From Miniimonas arenae (lineage in GTDB: Bacteria > Actinomycetota > Actinomycetes > Actinomycetales > Beutenbergiaceae): a stretch of 64,000 bases of DNA. How positions within the stretch are numbered: position 1 is the stretch's first letter; each line of letters starts with the position of its first letter. The notes under the pieces were generated by a model that did not search any database, was not told the origin of the DNA, and was given only the letters and a program-made list of their open reading frames with translations. The DNA lies in NCBI RefSeq assembly GCF_006351005.1, contig NZ_VENP01000003.1:52763-116762 (forward strand), written 5' to 3'. Shown here piece after piece: positions 26,237-35,433 of this stretch. The position numbers were made by a program, and so were the translations under genes.

Positions 26237-28235
26237 GGCCGCGACTCGTCCACGCGGACGAGACATTGACTCGCCTGCTGGTCGACGAGCGCGCCACGTC
26301 ACGCGTGCCCGCTACGAGCGGCACCTACATCGAGGGCACGCCGCGCCTCGTTCCGGTCGCGTGGGAGTCCGCGGCGTTCCTCGCGGGGGTCGTCCCGATC
26401 TTCGCGGGAGTCCACGCGCGCTTCCCGTGGGACCGCGTTGCGCCCTGGCTGAAGCCCGGTGCGATCCCCGCCCGCCAGCGGCTCTACCGCTACTACGAGG
26501 TCGCTACGCGGTGGCCGACCAACCTTCTGAGCTGGGCCGTGGTCGACGGCTGGGACCGCGAGGTCGCGATCGAGCTCCAGGTCGCGCTGCTCGACGCGTA
26601 CGCGCGGGTCCCCCAGCTCGAGGCGCGCGCGAGCGCGCTCCGCAGGGCGTGGACGCACATCCGCGAGGACGAGAGCCTGTGGCGACTGCACGTCGCGGGG
26701 TCCCGGACGACGTCGACCGCTACTGGCGCAACGACCTCGACGACGCGTTCTACTCGGTCCTGCCCGAGGTCGCCGGGCCGGCTGACGCGCTGGCGTGGGC
26801 CTACCAGGGCCTCGCCGCCGTCACCCGCGTCCTCGACCCGGTCACGAGGCGCGACTTCGGAACGGCGACGTTCGTGGCGGACTCGCTGCTCGCCGTCGGG
26901 CGCCGCGAGGTTCCGCCCCTGCTGGACCTGGCGCTGCCCGGGGTGGCCGCGGACGTCGAGGCCGCGCTGCGGGCTCGGGCTGCGGGGTTCGACGCCGCGA
27001 CGGTGCGCGCGCACGTGCGTACCTACCTCGTGCGCGCGATGCAGGCGGGGGAGGTCGAGCTCGCCAGGCGCGTCGCCGCGCTCGGCTCGGGGGTGTCCGG
27101 GTACGCCGTCTCGATCCCCGAGAGCCCGACGCGGATGCCCGACGTCGTGCCCCTCTTCCCGTTCGTCGAGGACCTCGAGGAGGTGCACACGGTGCGGCGC
27201 GGGCGGAACCCGCTCGAGCGGGCGCTCGCGGACCGGGCCGCGGCGGCGTCCCGGACGCTCGACGCGGGCGCAGACCCCGACGGTGGCGAGGGCTGCGAGG
27301 ACGATGCCGACCCCGGCCGCCCGCCGCGCCCCCTGGCCGCACGTGCGAACGACGACGGCGAGCTCGCCGTCGGGCACGTCGAGGAGGTCGAGATCGGCGA
27401 TCCGGTGGGCGACCTCGACCGGCTGATCGGCCTCGCACCGGTGAAGCAGCAGGTTACGAGGCTGCTCGCGGAGGCGCGGGCCGAGGTGATGCGGCGCCGG
27501 GTCGGGATGCCGGACACGGGTCGATCCCGGCACCTGCTGTTCGTGGGCAACCCCGGCACGGCGAAGACGACCGTGGCGCGCATCGTGGCGCGGATCTACG
27601 CCCAGCAGGGACTGCTCAGCCGTGGGCAGCTCGTCGAGGTGAGCCGCGCCGACCTGGTGGGGGAGTACATCGGGCAGACCGCGCCGCGGGTGCGGGCCGT
27701 GCTCGAGCGGGCGCTCGGCGGCGTGCTGTTCATCGACGAGGCGTACTCACTGGTGCCGCGTGACTCCCATCGCGACTTCGGGCACGAGGCCGTGGCGACC
27801 CTGCTCAAGGGGATGGAGGACCTGCGCGAGGATCTCGTCGTCGTCGCCGCGGGTTACCCCGAGGAGATGCGACGGTTTGTGGACGCCAACCCGGGGCTCG
27901 CGTCGCGCTTCCCCACCACGGTCGAGTTCGCCGACTACGACGACGACGCGCTGTGGGCGATCTTCCGGCTCGTCGCGACCGAGGCGGGGTTCACGCTGGC
28001 GTGGGGGGTGGAGCAGGCGGTGCGCGCGCTGCTGCCGCGGGTGCGCCCGCGCAGGTTCGGCAATGGACGCTTCGTGCGAAACGTCTTCGAGGAGGCGACG
28101 GCGCTGCAGGCCGTCCGCGTCGTCGCGCTGACCGACCCGAGCGCCGACGTCGTGCGTACGCTGCTGCCGCAGGATCTCCCGGCAGGCGGCGCGGTCAAGG
28201 AGAGCGTGCAGCCCTCGGCCGGGCTGTACCTCTAG
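26206..28235 (+). pseudogene. EccA-like AAA ATPase, frameshifted at 26697-26700
   Basis: Two in-line frames together encode about 675 residues. The N-terminal part (WDRVAPWLKPGAIPARQRLY, then helical TPR-like sequence) runs to HIREDESLWRLHVAG at 26700; from there VPDDVDRYWRNDLDDAFYSV continues in the next frame. Adding one G to the GGGG at 26697-26700 restores a single frame. The C-terminal CbbX-type AAA domain has Walker A GNPGTAKTTVAR, Walker B GVLFIDEAYSLVP and SRFPTTVEFADYD, as in EccA of type VII secretion. The ATG at 26206 lies inside repeat copy B, so the true start is unclear. Either a decayed gene or a single-base sequence error. Confidence 0.65.
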
Positions 28236-28280
28236 CCCTGGGCTAGCGGGCGTAGGGGTCGGCTCGGCGGCGAGTCGAGG

Positions 28281-28496
28281 TCAGGACGGCAGGTTCCGGC
28301 TCTCCCGCCGAGGGGTCGGCCGAGCGCGACGATGCACGAGGTAGTAGGCGCCGAGGACCACGATGAAGAACCCCACGGCCACGGTGAACGCGGCAGGGAC
28401 GGACCAGAGGTTCAGGCCCACGGTGAGCCGGATCGAGGCGGCCAGCATCGAGAAGCCCAACGGGCGGTAGTTCCGCCCTGCATCGGGAGTATCCAT
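28281..28496 (-). CDS. Small two-helix membrane protein
   Basis: A 71-residue protein: MDTPDAGRNYRPLGFSM, then two hydrophobic segments (LAASIRLTVGLNLWSV; FTVAVGFFIVVLGAYYLV) and a basic tail HRRARPTPRRESRNLPS. It lies 39 bp after the mvaS stop on the same strand and may be co-transcribed. No family recognised. Confidence 0.5.
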   Translation of the reverse strand: MDTPDAGRNYRPLGFSMLAASIRLTVGLNLWSVPAAFTVAVGFFIVVLGAYYLVHRRARPTPRRESRNLPS

Positions 28497-28534
28497 CACG
28501 GGCTCGGCCGCGCTCGGGCCCGATCAGGCTTGGC

Positions 28535-29728
28535 TCAGCCGCGCTCGTAGAGGCGGCGGTGCTCGTTGAGTCCGACGAACCGGAACGACCCGGCGCGCTC
28601 CGCCGTCGTGCGGTACTCGCGGCCGTCCTCGGGCAGCGTCGTCTTGTGCAGCACCTCGTAGGCGGTGTGGTCCAGCGGCACGCGCGTGTCGATCATCGCG
28701 GTGTGCTCCTCGCGGCGCAGGTGGTCGCGGTAGCCCGGCTGCACGACGCCGCCGAAGAACTCGGCGACGGAGCCGGAGCCATAGCTCGCCAGGCCCACGC
28801 GCGCGCCGGTGAGGTCGTCGGCGTGGTCGAGCAGCGAGGCGAGGGCCACGTACACGGATGCGGTGTAGGAGTTCCCGATGAGCCGGTTGTAGCGCATCGT
28901 GTCCTCGAGGTAGGCGGCGACCTCGACCGGGGTCGGGTTCTGCCCGTTGAGGACGGCGAGGTGGCGGTGCGCCTTCGTCGCCATCTTGGTGAACGGCTGG
29001 TGGTAGCAGATCGAGGCGAACGACTCGAACGGCTCCCCGCCCTGGTCGGCGTAGTCCTGCCATGCGCCGCCGATGGCGTTGAGGTACGCCTTGATCGAGC
29101 CCTTGCCGTCCACGAGCGCCGTGGAGCGGTAGTTGGGCCGCCAGAAGTCCATGACGTCCTCGGTGTACACACCGGCGGGGTTCTCGACGGCGAGCAGCGC
29201 CGGGTTCGCCTGCACCAGCATCGCGGCGGCGGCCGCGCCCTGGGTGGACTCGCCCGAGGAGCCGAGGTCGTAGCGGGCCACGTCGGAGGCGACGACGAGC
29301 ACCTTCTGCGAGGGGTCGCGCGCGATGAGCCCGACGGCGAACTGCAGCGCCGCCGTCGCGGAGTAGCAGGCCTGCTTGAGCTCGACCACGCGGACGGTGG
29401 GCGGGAGCCCGACGAGGGAGTGCACGTAGACGCCGGCCGACTTGCTCTGGTCGATGCCCGACTCCGTCGCGAACAGCAGCGTGCGGATGCCGTCGGTGCC
29501 GTTGCGCGCGATGATCCGCGCCGTCGCGTCCGCGGCCATCGTCACGATGTCCTCGTCGGCCGCGAGCACGCTCATGACGTGCTGGCCGATGCCGACCGTG
29601 AACTTCGCGGGGTCGATGCCGTGGTGGTCGGCCAGGCTCTCGAGGTCCAGGCTGTGGTGCGACGTCGCGAGGGCGAGGTCGTGGATGCCGATGCTCGGCG
29701 TCGCGGCGTCGGTCAGGGACGTCGTCAC
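28535..29728 (-). CDS. mvaS: Hydroxymethylglutaryl-CoA synthase
   Basis: A 397-residue thiolase-fold enzyme that joins acetyl-CoA and acetoacetyl-CoA to HMG-CoA, the first committed step of the mevalonate pathway. The catalytic Glu is in FATESGIDQSKS (E89), the Cys in ELKQACYSATAAL (C121), and the His in SICYHQPFTKMATKAH; LIGNSYTASVYVAL and SYGSGSVAEFF are also typical. The GTG at 29728 has the strong site GGAGGAGGAGA. A hairpin abuts this site and may control translation. HMG-CoA reductase lies 160 bp upstream on the same strand. Confidence 0.93.
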   Translation of the reverse strand: MTTSLTDAATPSIGIHDLALATSHHSLDLESLADHHGIDPAKFTVGIGQHVMSVLAADEDIVTMAADATARIIARNGTDGIRTLLFATESGIDQSKSAGVYVHSLVGLPPTVRVVELKQACYSATAALQFAVGLIARDPSQKVLVVASDVARYDLGSSGESTQGAAAAAMLVQANPALLAVENPAGVYTEDVMDFWRPNYRSTALVDGKGSIKAYLNAIGGAWQDYADQGGEPFESFASICYHQPFTKMATKAHRHLAVLNGQNPTPVEVAAYLEDTMRYNRLIGNSYTASVYVALASLLDHADDLTGARVGLASYGSGSVAEFFGGVVQPGYRDHLRREEHTAMIDTRVPLDHTAYEVLHKTTLPEDGREYRTTAERAGSFRFVGLNEHRRLYERG

Positions 29729-29741
29729 TGGTCTCCTCCTC

Positions 29742-29777
29742 CTGTCACCCTCGGGTGGCTCACCTCGGGGGTGACAG
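29742..29777 (-). promoter_or_regulatory. Hairpin adjoining the mvaS ribosome binding site
   Basis: CTGTCACCC and GGGTGACAG form a perfect 9-bp inverted repeat around an 18-nt loop that contains the words CCTCGGG and CCGAGG. On the mvaS strand its 3' arm runs straight into the GGAGGAGG site. It may be an operator or a leader structure that hides or exposes the site. Confidence 0.4.
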
Positions 29778-29888
29778 GCACCCGTGATGCCCACCGACGA
29801 TTATGGACCCGCCTCGGCGACGGGAACGACAGGCGGCCGCATCCGGACGGCACTCTGCACGCGATCTCCACGCCCCTCGTGGCGCGAG

Positions 29889-31001
29889 TCACGCCGTCGC
29901 GCCTGGATCGGCGAGGGGCGCCGAACCTGCGCCGGGGGCGGTCGCCGACGCGGCGGCGGGCCGCGCCGCTCCTCGCTCGAGCACGACGTGGCTGCGCATG
30001 AGCTCGCCCGGGTTCGTCTGCGCCGCGAGCAGCGACAGCTCGCCGCACAGCACGCTCGCGGCGGCGAGCACCGCGAGACGGCGCGCGTTGGCGCCCGGCT
30101 CGCGCTCCTCGCGGCAGCCGAGCCGGGTGAGCGCCTCCTCCACGCCGGGCAGTCCCTTGCCGTTGCCGACCGAGCCGACGATGAGGTTGGGCAGGGTGCA
30201 GGAGAAGTAGAGGTCGCCGTCGCGGTCCTCCGCGAGCGTGATGCCCTGGGAGCCCTCGACGATGTTCGCGGCGTCCTGGCCCGTGGCGAGGTAGAAGGCC
30301 AGCAGCATGTTGGCGTAGTGCGCGTTGGCCGAGCGCAGCGCGCCCGCCACGAGGGAGCCGACGAGGTTCTTGCGGATGTTGAGCGTCTCGACGCGCTTCG
30401 CCGTGGTGCGCAGCCGCTTCTCCACGAGCTCGCGCGGGACGAGGATCTCGGTGACGACGTTCTTGCCGCGGCCGAGGATGCCGTTGACGGCCGAGGGCTT
30501 CTTGTCGATGCAGTAGTTGCCGGAGATCGAGCCGTAGCGCACGCCCGGCACGACGCCGAGGATGTGGTCGAGCAGGCGCTCGGACGCGAGCGTCACCATG
30601 TTGTGGCCCGACGCGTCACCCGTGGTGAGCTCGAACCGCACGAACAGCAGGTCGCCGACGATCTGCGCGTGCAGGTCGACGAGCCGGGCGAACCGGCTCG
30701 TCGTCGCGACCACGTCCTGCAGCGCGGCGCGGTTGCCCTCGATCCAGCGCCACGCGGCCAGGGCCGTGGCGGCGTCATCGGCCTCCAGCAGCACCGAGCG
30801 CGACATCCGCTCGTCGACCACGACGGCGCGGATCCCGCCCTCGACCAGCGTCGAGATCCGTGCGCCCCGACCCACCGACGGCCACAGCGGCGTCTCGTAG
30901 GTCGCGAGCGGCACCGAGAGCTCGGCGTCGACCTCGCCGCTCACGCGCAACGGGCCGACCCACTTGAGCGGGATCGGGGTGGTCAGGTCCGGGGAGCTCA
31001 C
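29889..31001 (-). CDS. mvaA: Hydroxymethylglutaryl-CoA reductase
   Basis: A 370-residue enzyme that reduces HMG-CoA to mevalonate. Family signatures: ELTTGDASGHNMVTLASE near residue 125 (a variant of DAMGMN), NYCIDKKPSAVNGILGRGK near 168 with the catalytic Lys, LPNLIVGSVGNGKGLPG near 275 and a C-terminal MRSHVVLER with the catalytic His. DKKP and length fit a soluble catalytic domain of the class I type. The tail is Ala/Pro-rich. The GTG start is divergent from a TetR gene 60 bp away. With mvaS it gives the first two steps of mevalonate synthesis; the later kinases are not in the window. Confidence 0.92.
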   Translation of the reverse strand: MSSPDLTTPIPLKWVGPLRVSGEVDAELSVPLATYETPLWPSVGRGARISTLVEGGIRAVVVDERMSRSVLLEADDAATALAAWRWIEGNRAALQDVVATTSRFARLVDLHAQIVGDLLFVRFELTTGDASGHNMVTLASERLLDHILGVVPGVRYGSISGNYCIDKKPSAVNGILGRGKNVVTEILVPRELVEKRLRTTAKRVETLNIRKNLVGSLVAGALRSANAHYANMLLAFYLATGQDAANIVEGSQGITLAEDRDGDLYFSCTLPNLIVGSVGNGKGLPGVEEALTRLGCREEREPGANARRLAVLAAASVLCGELSLLAAQTNPGELMRSHVVLERGAARPAAASATAPGAGSAPLADPGATA

Positions 31002-31039
31002 CGCGTCAACCTACCGCCAGCCCTGTTCCGCGGCCGAAA

Positions 31040-31060
31040 GTACCTGATACTCTGAGTTTC
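31040..31060. promoter_or_regulatory. TetR operator and leaderless promoter
   Basis: GATACTCTGAGTTTC (31046-31060) is a near-palindrome (13 of 15 symmetric) ending one base before the TetR ATG. The -10 candidate TACTCT (31048-31053) lies inside, so the mRNA is probably leaderless. GTAC-CTGA-TACT (31040-31051) resembles the box at the thiolase promoter. Confidence 0.5.
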
Positions 31061-31780
31061 ATGAGTCGTGTCGACGTGGACGCGGCGTCGTCGACGTCGC
31101 CCGCCCCCGAGCCGAGCGCCGACGGGCGCGCCCGGCGCTGGGACACCCACCGTGCGACGCGGCGTGACGAGCTCACCCGAGCCGCCCGCCGCGCGGTCCA
31201 CCACGGCGGACCCGACCTCTCGATGGACGAGATCGCGACGGCGATCGGCACCTCGAAGTCCATCGTCTACCGCTACTTCCGCGACCGCAGCGGCCTGCAG
31301 GCCGCCGTCGGCGAGGCCGTCCTGCGCGACCTCGGTGCCGCGCTCGCCGAGGCCACCCGCGGCGCCGCCGATCCCGGCGAGACCGTGCACGCCATGGTCG
31401 AGGTCTACCTCGCGATGATCTCCACCTCGCCCGCCGTCTACCAGTTCGTCACGCGCGCGGGCGACGTCGGGGACGCCGACGCCCCGATGCGCACGCTCGC
31501 CGACGACGCCGCGGCGCTCCTGGTCCCCGAGCTCGAGCAGGTGCTGCTCGACTCCGGCCGCGAGGGGGCGCTGGCGCACATGTGGGCCGCCGGGGTGATC
31601 GGCTTCGTCCGCGGCGCGGCCGAGGTCTGGCTCGCCGAGCGCGCGTCCGACGGCGCGCTCGGGTCGCCCCGCCCGGCCCCGGAGGACGGCTCGCCCGATC
31701 CGGCGCTCGTCACGCTCGCCGACACCATCACGAGCTGGATCTGTCTCGGGACCGGCGCCACGCCGTCGGCCGTGCCCTGA
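31061..31780 (+). CDS. TetR/AcrR family transcriptional regulator
   Basis: A 239-residue protein with an N-terminal disordered tail of 25 residues, then the TetR DNA-binding domain near residues 35-80: RDELTRAARRAVHHGG, LSMDEIATAIGTSKSIVYRY and FRDRSGLQAAVGE. The C-terminal ligand domain ends at CLGTGATPSAVP. It lies between the mevalonate genes (divergent) and an acyl-CoA oxidase (downstream, 109 bp). A fatty-acid regulator of the FadR/TetR kind is likely. The promoter carries its own near-palindrome, which suggests autorepression and possibly control of mvaA. Confidence 0.85.
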   Translation: MSRVDVDAASSTSPAPEPSADGRARRWDTHRATRRDELTRAARRAVHHGGPDLSMDEIATAIGTSKSIVYRYFRDRSGLQAAVGEAVLRDLGAALAEATRGAADPGETVHAMVEVYLAMISTSPAVYQFVTRAGDVGDADAPMRTLADDAAALLVPELEQVLLDSGREGALAHMWAAGVIGFVRGAAEVWLAERASDGALGSPRPAPEDGSPDPALVTLADTITSWICLGTGATPSAVP

Positions 31781-31889
31781 GCGCGTCCCGCGAACCGCGT
31801 CACCGCACGACCGCTTCACCCGCACCGCCCGCAGACCCGCACCGCCCGCAGACCGCACACTGCACGAGAACGCAGCCAAGGAGCCGACG

Positions 31890-34001
31890 ATGGCCACGAC
31901 CGCAGCACCCTCACCCGCCCAGCCCCTGTCGGAGAGCTCGCTCGCGCGCATCTCCGCCGCGCTCGACGGCCGCTGGGCCGAGCGGCGCCGGGCCTCCCGC
32001 ACGGTCTGCACCGAGCCGGACCTCGTGAGCGTGCCCGGTCTCTCCGTCGCCGACCACCGCGCCCGCGTCCTCGCCGCGATCGGTGAGCTCGCCAACCGCG
32101 GCGAGGTGCAGCGCGCGTTCCCCGCCCGCCTCGGCGGCGCCGACGACCCGGGCGGCAACATCGCCGGGTTCGAGGAGCTGATCGTCGCCGACCCGTCGGT
32201 GCAGATCAAGGCGGGGGTCCAGTGGGGCCTGTTCGGCGCGGCGGTGCTGCACCTGGGCACCGCGCATCACCACGACGAGCTGCTGCCAGGCATCATGTCG
32301 CTCGCGGTGCCGGGGGCCTTCGCCATGACCGAGACCGGCCACGGCAGCGACGTCGCCTCCATCGGTACGACGGCCACCTACGACCCGGACTCGCAGGAGT
32401 TCGTGATCCACACCCCGCACCGCGGCGCGTGGAAGGACTACCTCGGCAACGCCGCGCAGCACGGCGTCGCGGCCGTGGTGTTCGCGCAGCTCGTCACCGG
32501 CGGGGTCAACCACGGCGTGCACGCGTTCTACGTCCCCCTGCGCGACACCGACGGCGAGCGTGACGAGCGCGGCGACCTCCCGATGCTGCCGGGCGTCACG
32601 AGCGAGGACGACGGCGTCAAGGGCGGGCTCAACGGCATCGACAACGGCCGGCTCGCGTTCGACCACGTCCGCATCCCGCGGACGAACCTGCTCGACCGGT
32701 ACGGCCAGGTCGCGCCCGACGGCGAGTACTCCTCTCCCATCGCCTCGCCGGGGCGGCGGTTCTTCACGATGCTCTCGACGCTCGTCCAGGGACGCGTCTC
32801 GCTGGACGGCGCGTCCGCCGTCGTGAGCAAGATGGCCCTGGCGATCGCGATCCGGTACGCCGAGCAGCGCCGCCAGTTCACCGGGGCCGACCCCGACGTC
32901 GAGACGGTCCTCATGGACTACGGCACCCACCGTCGGCGCCTGCTGCCGCTGCTCGCGCGGACCTACGCGGTGCAGCTCCTGCACAACGACCTGCTCGAGC
33001 GGTTTCACGGCGTGTTTTCCGGCGAGCACGACACGGACTCCGACCGCGAGGACCTCGAGACCCTCGCGGCGGCGGCCAAGCCGCTGTCCACGTGGCACGC
33101 GCTCGAGACGTTGCAGACCTGCCGCGAGGCGTGCGGCGGCGCGGGCTTCCTCGCCGCGAACCGGCTGGTCGGGCTGCGCGCGGACATGGACGTCTACGCC
33201 ACGTTCGAGGGCGACAACACGGTGCTGCTGCAGCTCGTCGGCAAGCGCCTGCTCACCGACTACGGACGCTCGACGGCGAAGATGGACGTCGCCGGTCAGG
33301 CCCGCTGGGTCGCGGAGCGCGCGGGCGACATGGCGCTGCACCGCACGCCGCTGCGCCGCGCGTCGCAGTCGATCCGGGACTGGGGCTCGCGCGCCCGGTC
33401 GGCTGAGGAGCTGCGCGACCCGGCCGTGCAGCGCGAGCTGCTCGAGGACCGCGTCGAGACGATGGTCGAGGAGATCGCCCTGCGGCTGCGGCCCACTCAC
33501 AAGGCGTCCGCGGCGGAGAAGGCGGCGGCGTTCGACGCCAACCAGGCCGAGCTCGTCGAGGCGGCCCGGGCGCACGGCGAGCTGCTGCAGTGGGAGTCGT
33601 TCACCGGCGCGCTCGAGTCGATCACCGATTCGGACGCCAAGCGCGTGCTCGTCTGGCTGCGCGACCTGTTCGCGCTCACGACCATCGAGCGCCACCTCGC
33701 CTGGTACGTCGTGAACGGACGCCTCTCGGCGCAGCGGGCCCGCACCGTGACGTCGTACGTGGAGCGGCTGCTGCTGCGGATCCGGCCCTACGCCGGCCAG
33801 CTCGTGGACGCGTTCGGGTACGGCCCCGAGCACCTGCGCGCCGAGATCGCCACGGCGGCCGAGGGCGAGCGGCAGGCCGAGGCCATGGCGTACGCGCGGG
33901 CCCGGCGGGCCAGCGGCGAGGCGCCCGTGGCGGAGAAGGACCTCGTGCGCCGGTCCGGGTCCACCCAGACCCCGCGCGAGGCCGCGGCCGCGCCCGCCTG
34001 A
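31890..34001 (+). CDS. Acyl-CoA oxidase/dehydrogenase family protein (peroxisomal oxidase type)
   Basis: A 703-residue flavoprotein, longer than ordinary acyl-CoA dehydrogenases (about 390) and close to acyl-CoA oxidases. The FAD-domain stretch PGAFAMTETGHGSDVASIGT lies near residue 143, followed by DGVKGGLNGIDNGRLAFDHV and RIPRTNLLDRYG, then RVSLDGASAVVSKMALAIAI. The oxidase C-domain has CREACGGAGFLAANRL and YATFEGDNTVLLQLVGKRLL, and a further helical region follows. It should introduce the trans-2 double bond in acyl-CoA. AAGGAG lies 9 bp before the ATG. It is directly downstream of a TetR regulator. Confidence 0.88.
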   Translation: MATTAAPSPAQPLSESSLARISAALDGRWAERRRASRTVCTEPDLVSVPGLSVADHRARVLAAIGELANRGEVQRAFPARLGGADDPGGNIAGFEELIVADPSVQIKAGVQWGLFGAAVLHLGTAHHHDELLPGIMSLAVPGAFAMTETGHGSDVASIGTTATYDPDSQEFVIHTPHRGAWKDYLGNAAQHGVAAVVFAQLVTGGVNHGVHAFYVPLRDTDGERDERGDLPMLPGVTSEDDGVKGGLNGIDNGRLAFDHVRIPRTNLLDRYGQVAPDGEYSSPIASPGRRFFTMLSTLVQGRVSLDGASAVVSKMALAIAIRYAEQRRQFTGADPDVETVLMDYGTHRRRLLPLLARTYAVQLLHNDLLERFHGVFSGEHDTDSDREDLETLAAAAKPLSTWHALETLQTCREACGGAGFLAANRLVGLRADMDVYATFEGDNTVLLQLVGKRLLTDYGRSTAKMDVAGQARWVAERAGDMALHRTPLRRASQSIRDWGSRARSAEELRDPAVQRELLEDRVETMVEEIALRLRPTHKASAAEKAAAFDANQAELVEAARAHGELLQWESFTGALESITDSDAKRVLVWLRDLFALTTIERHLAWYVVNGRLSAQRARTVTSYVERLLLRIRPYAGQLVDAFGYGPEHLRAEIATAAEGERQAEAMAYARARRASGEAPVAEKDLVRRSGSTQTPREAAAAPA

Positions 34002-34064
34002 CCGCGAGGCGCCCGACGCGCGACGGCGAGCCCACCTCTCCCCCCGACCCACCTCCGAACGGGC

Positions 34065-34083
34065 TTAGGCTTGCCTCACTTGA
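34065..34083 (+). promoter_or_regulatory. Iron box (DtxR/IdeR site) over the SIP promoter
   Basis: The 19-mer from TTAGGCTTGCCT to the TGA at 34081-34083 matches the consensus TTAGGTTAGCCTAACCTAA at 14 of 19 positions. It covers the -10 candidate TAGGCT (34066-34071), so iron-loaded IdeR/DtxR should repress the gene that follows. Confidence 0.75.
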
Positions 34084-34105
34084 GACGTGGCGAGAGGTGC
34101 GGAAC

Positions 34106-34954
34106 GTGGGTCGTGGTGTGGTCACCGAGATGCAGGTCGTGGCGAAGTCGTGGGTCAGCCCCCACCTCGTGCGGCTCGAGCTGGCCGGCCCCGGGGGCCG
34201 ACCGCTGAACGAGTTCCCGACGAACTCCTTCGCCGACGCCTACGTGAAGGTGGTGCTGCCGCCGCGCGGCGTCGACCTGGGCTGGCCCTACGACGTCGAG
34301 CACGTCCGGGAGCACCGCCCCGCGCAGGAGTGGCCGGTGATGCGCACGTACACGATCCGCTCGTTCGACGGCGAGCGCGTCGCGCTCGACTTCGTCGTCC
34401 ACGGCGACGAGGGCGTGGCCGGGCCGTGGGCGCGCGGCGTCGAGCCGTACGGGCACGGCAGCCTCGTCCAGGTGCGCGGTCCGGGCGGCGCCTACTCCAC
34501 GGACCCCGACGCCGACCACCACCTGCTCGTCGGCGACACGTCCGCCCTGCCGGCGATCGCCGTCGCGCTGGAGCGTCTCCCGCTCGGGGCGAGCGCCGAC
34601 GTCGTGATCGAGGTCGCGGACACCCGCGAGGAGATCCCGCTGACCACGGCCGGCGACGTCCGGGTGCGCTGGGTGCACACCGCCTGCTCCGACCTCGCGC
34701 CGGGGGAGGAGATCATCGCCGTGGTGCGTGGGCTGCACCTGCCCGGCGACGTGCACGCGTTCGTGCACGGCGAGGCCGGCTGGGTGAAGCAGCTGCGCAG
34801 CCACCTGCGCTTCGACCGCGGCATCCCGCGCGAGCGCCTGTCGATCTCCGGCTACTGGCGCCGCGGCGCCACGGACGAGCAGTGGCGCGCCGGCAAGCGC
34901 GAGTGGAACGAGTCGGTCGAGGCCGAGGAGCTCACGCACGGCTCGACCGTCTGA
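34106..34954 (+). CDS. Siderophore-interacting protein (FAD-dependent ferric-siderophore reductase)
   Basis: A 282-residue reductase of the ViuB/SIP family that frees iron from siderophores in the cytosol. The FAD-binding motif RTYTIRSF lies near residue 78, followed by LDFVVHGDEGVAGPWA; then GDTSALPAIAVALERLP and the C-terminal half VHGEAGWVKQLRSHLR, with RERLSISGYWRRG at the end. Start chosen at the GTG at 34106 with GAGAGG 8 bp upstream; GTG 34097 overlaps that site. An iron box covers the promoter, so expression should rise in iron starvation. No siderophore synthesis or import genes are adjacent. Confidence 0.9.
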   Translation: MGRGVVTEMQVVAKSWVSPHLVRLELAGPGGRPLNEFPTNSFADAYVKVVLPPRGVDLGWPYDVEHVREHRPAQEWPVMRTYTIRSFDGERVALDFVVHGDEGVAGPWARGVEPYGHGSLVQVRGPGGAYSTDPDADHHLLVGDTSALPAIAVALERLPLGASADVVIEVADTREEIPLTTAGDVRVRWVHTACSDLAPGEEIIAVVRGLHLPGDVHAFVHGEAGWVKQLRSHLRFDRGIPRERLSISGYWRRGATDEQWRAGKREWNESVEAEELTHGSTV

Positions 34955-34976
34955 CGCGCCGCGCGGAGGGTGCGGC

Positions 34977-35345
34977 TCAGCGACGCGTGTACGTCAGCAC
35001 GACCGGTGTTCCCGCGCTGTCCACGGTGAGGCTCAGCCGGTCGCCGTCGCACACCACCGTGGCGCTCGTCCGCGCGTCGGTGCTCGGCACGTCCGCCAGG
35101 GACGTCTCGGTGGTCTGAGGCGCCCCGTCGCCCACCGGTCCATCTCCCACGCACCGAGCATGCAGGTGGCCACGTCGCCGGCGGCCGGCGGCCGGCTGCC
35201 CGGCGGCGCCGGCCGCGTCGGTCGTGGTGGCGTCGGGGGTGTCCTCGGCGTCGGACTCGCCCGAGCAGGCGGAGAGCACGACGGCGAGCGCGGCCGTGGC
35301 GAGCACGGCGAGCAGCCGGCGGGGGTGCGGCGCGGAGCGAGGCAC
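34977..35345 (-). pseudogene. Decayed lipoprotein, paralog of the next gene
   Basis: The signal peptide with lipobox LSACSG and the last 45 residues (PQTTETSLADVPSTDARTS to VLTYTRR) closely match the intact paralog at 35434-36120. The middle does not: DVATCMLGAWEMD, the match to DVASCMLGDWEMD, is found only in the adjacent frame (35140-35200), and about 75 residues after it are missing. One frameshift plus one deletion leave an open but scrambled 122-residue frame. It may still be exported, but the domain cannot fold as in the paralog. Confidence 0.7.
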
Positions 35346-35393
35346 GAGTCGCGGTCCTCTCGCGATCGGGGGATGCGAGTCGAGCAGAGTTGC

Positions 35394-35427
35394 GAGTCGC
35401 GCGCGGCGCAGGCGCCGCGCGCGACTC
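35394..35427 (-). terminator. 14-bp hairpin terminator after the intact lipoprotein gene
   Basis: GAGTCGCGCGCGGC and GCCGCGCGCGACTC pair perfectly around a 6-nt loop, 7 bp after the stop codon on the minus strand. Confidence 0.75.
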
Positions 35428-35433
35428 GGCGGC

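Noticed and set aside
28232..28246. Terminator CTAGCCC-T-GGGCTAG at the ATPase stop
   Set aside because: A perfect palindrome, but a one-base loop cannot form a stable hairpin; it may be chance.
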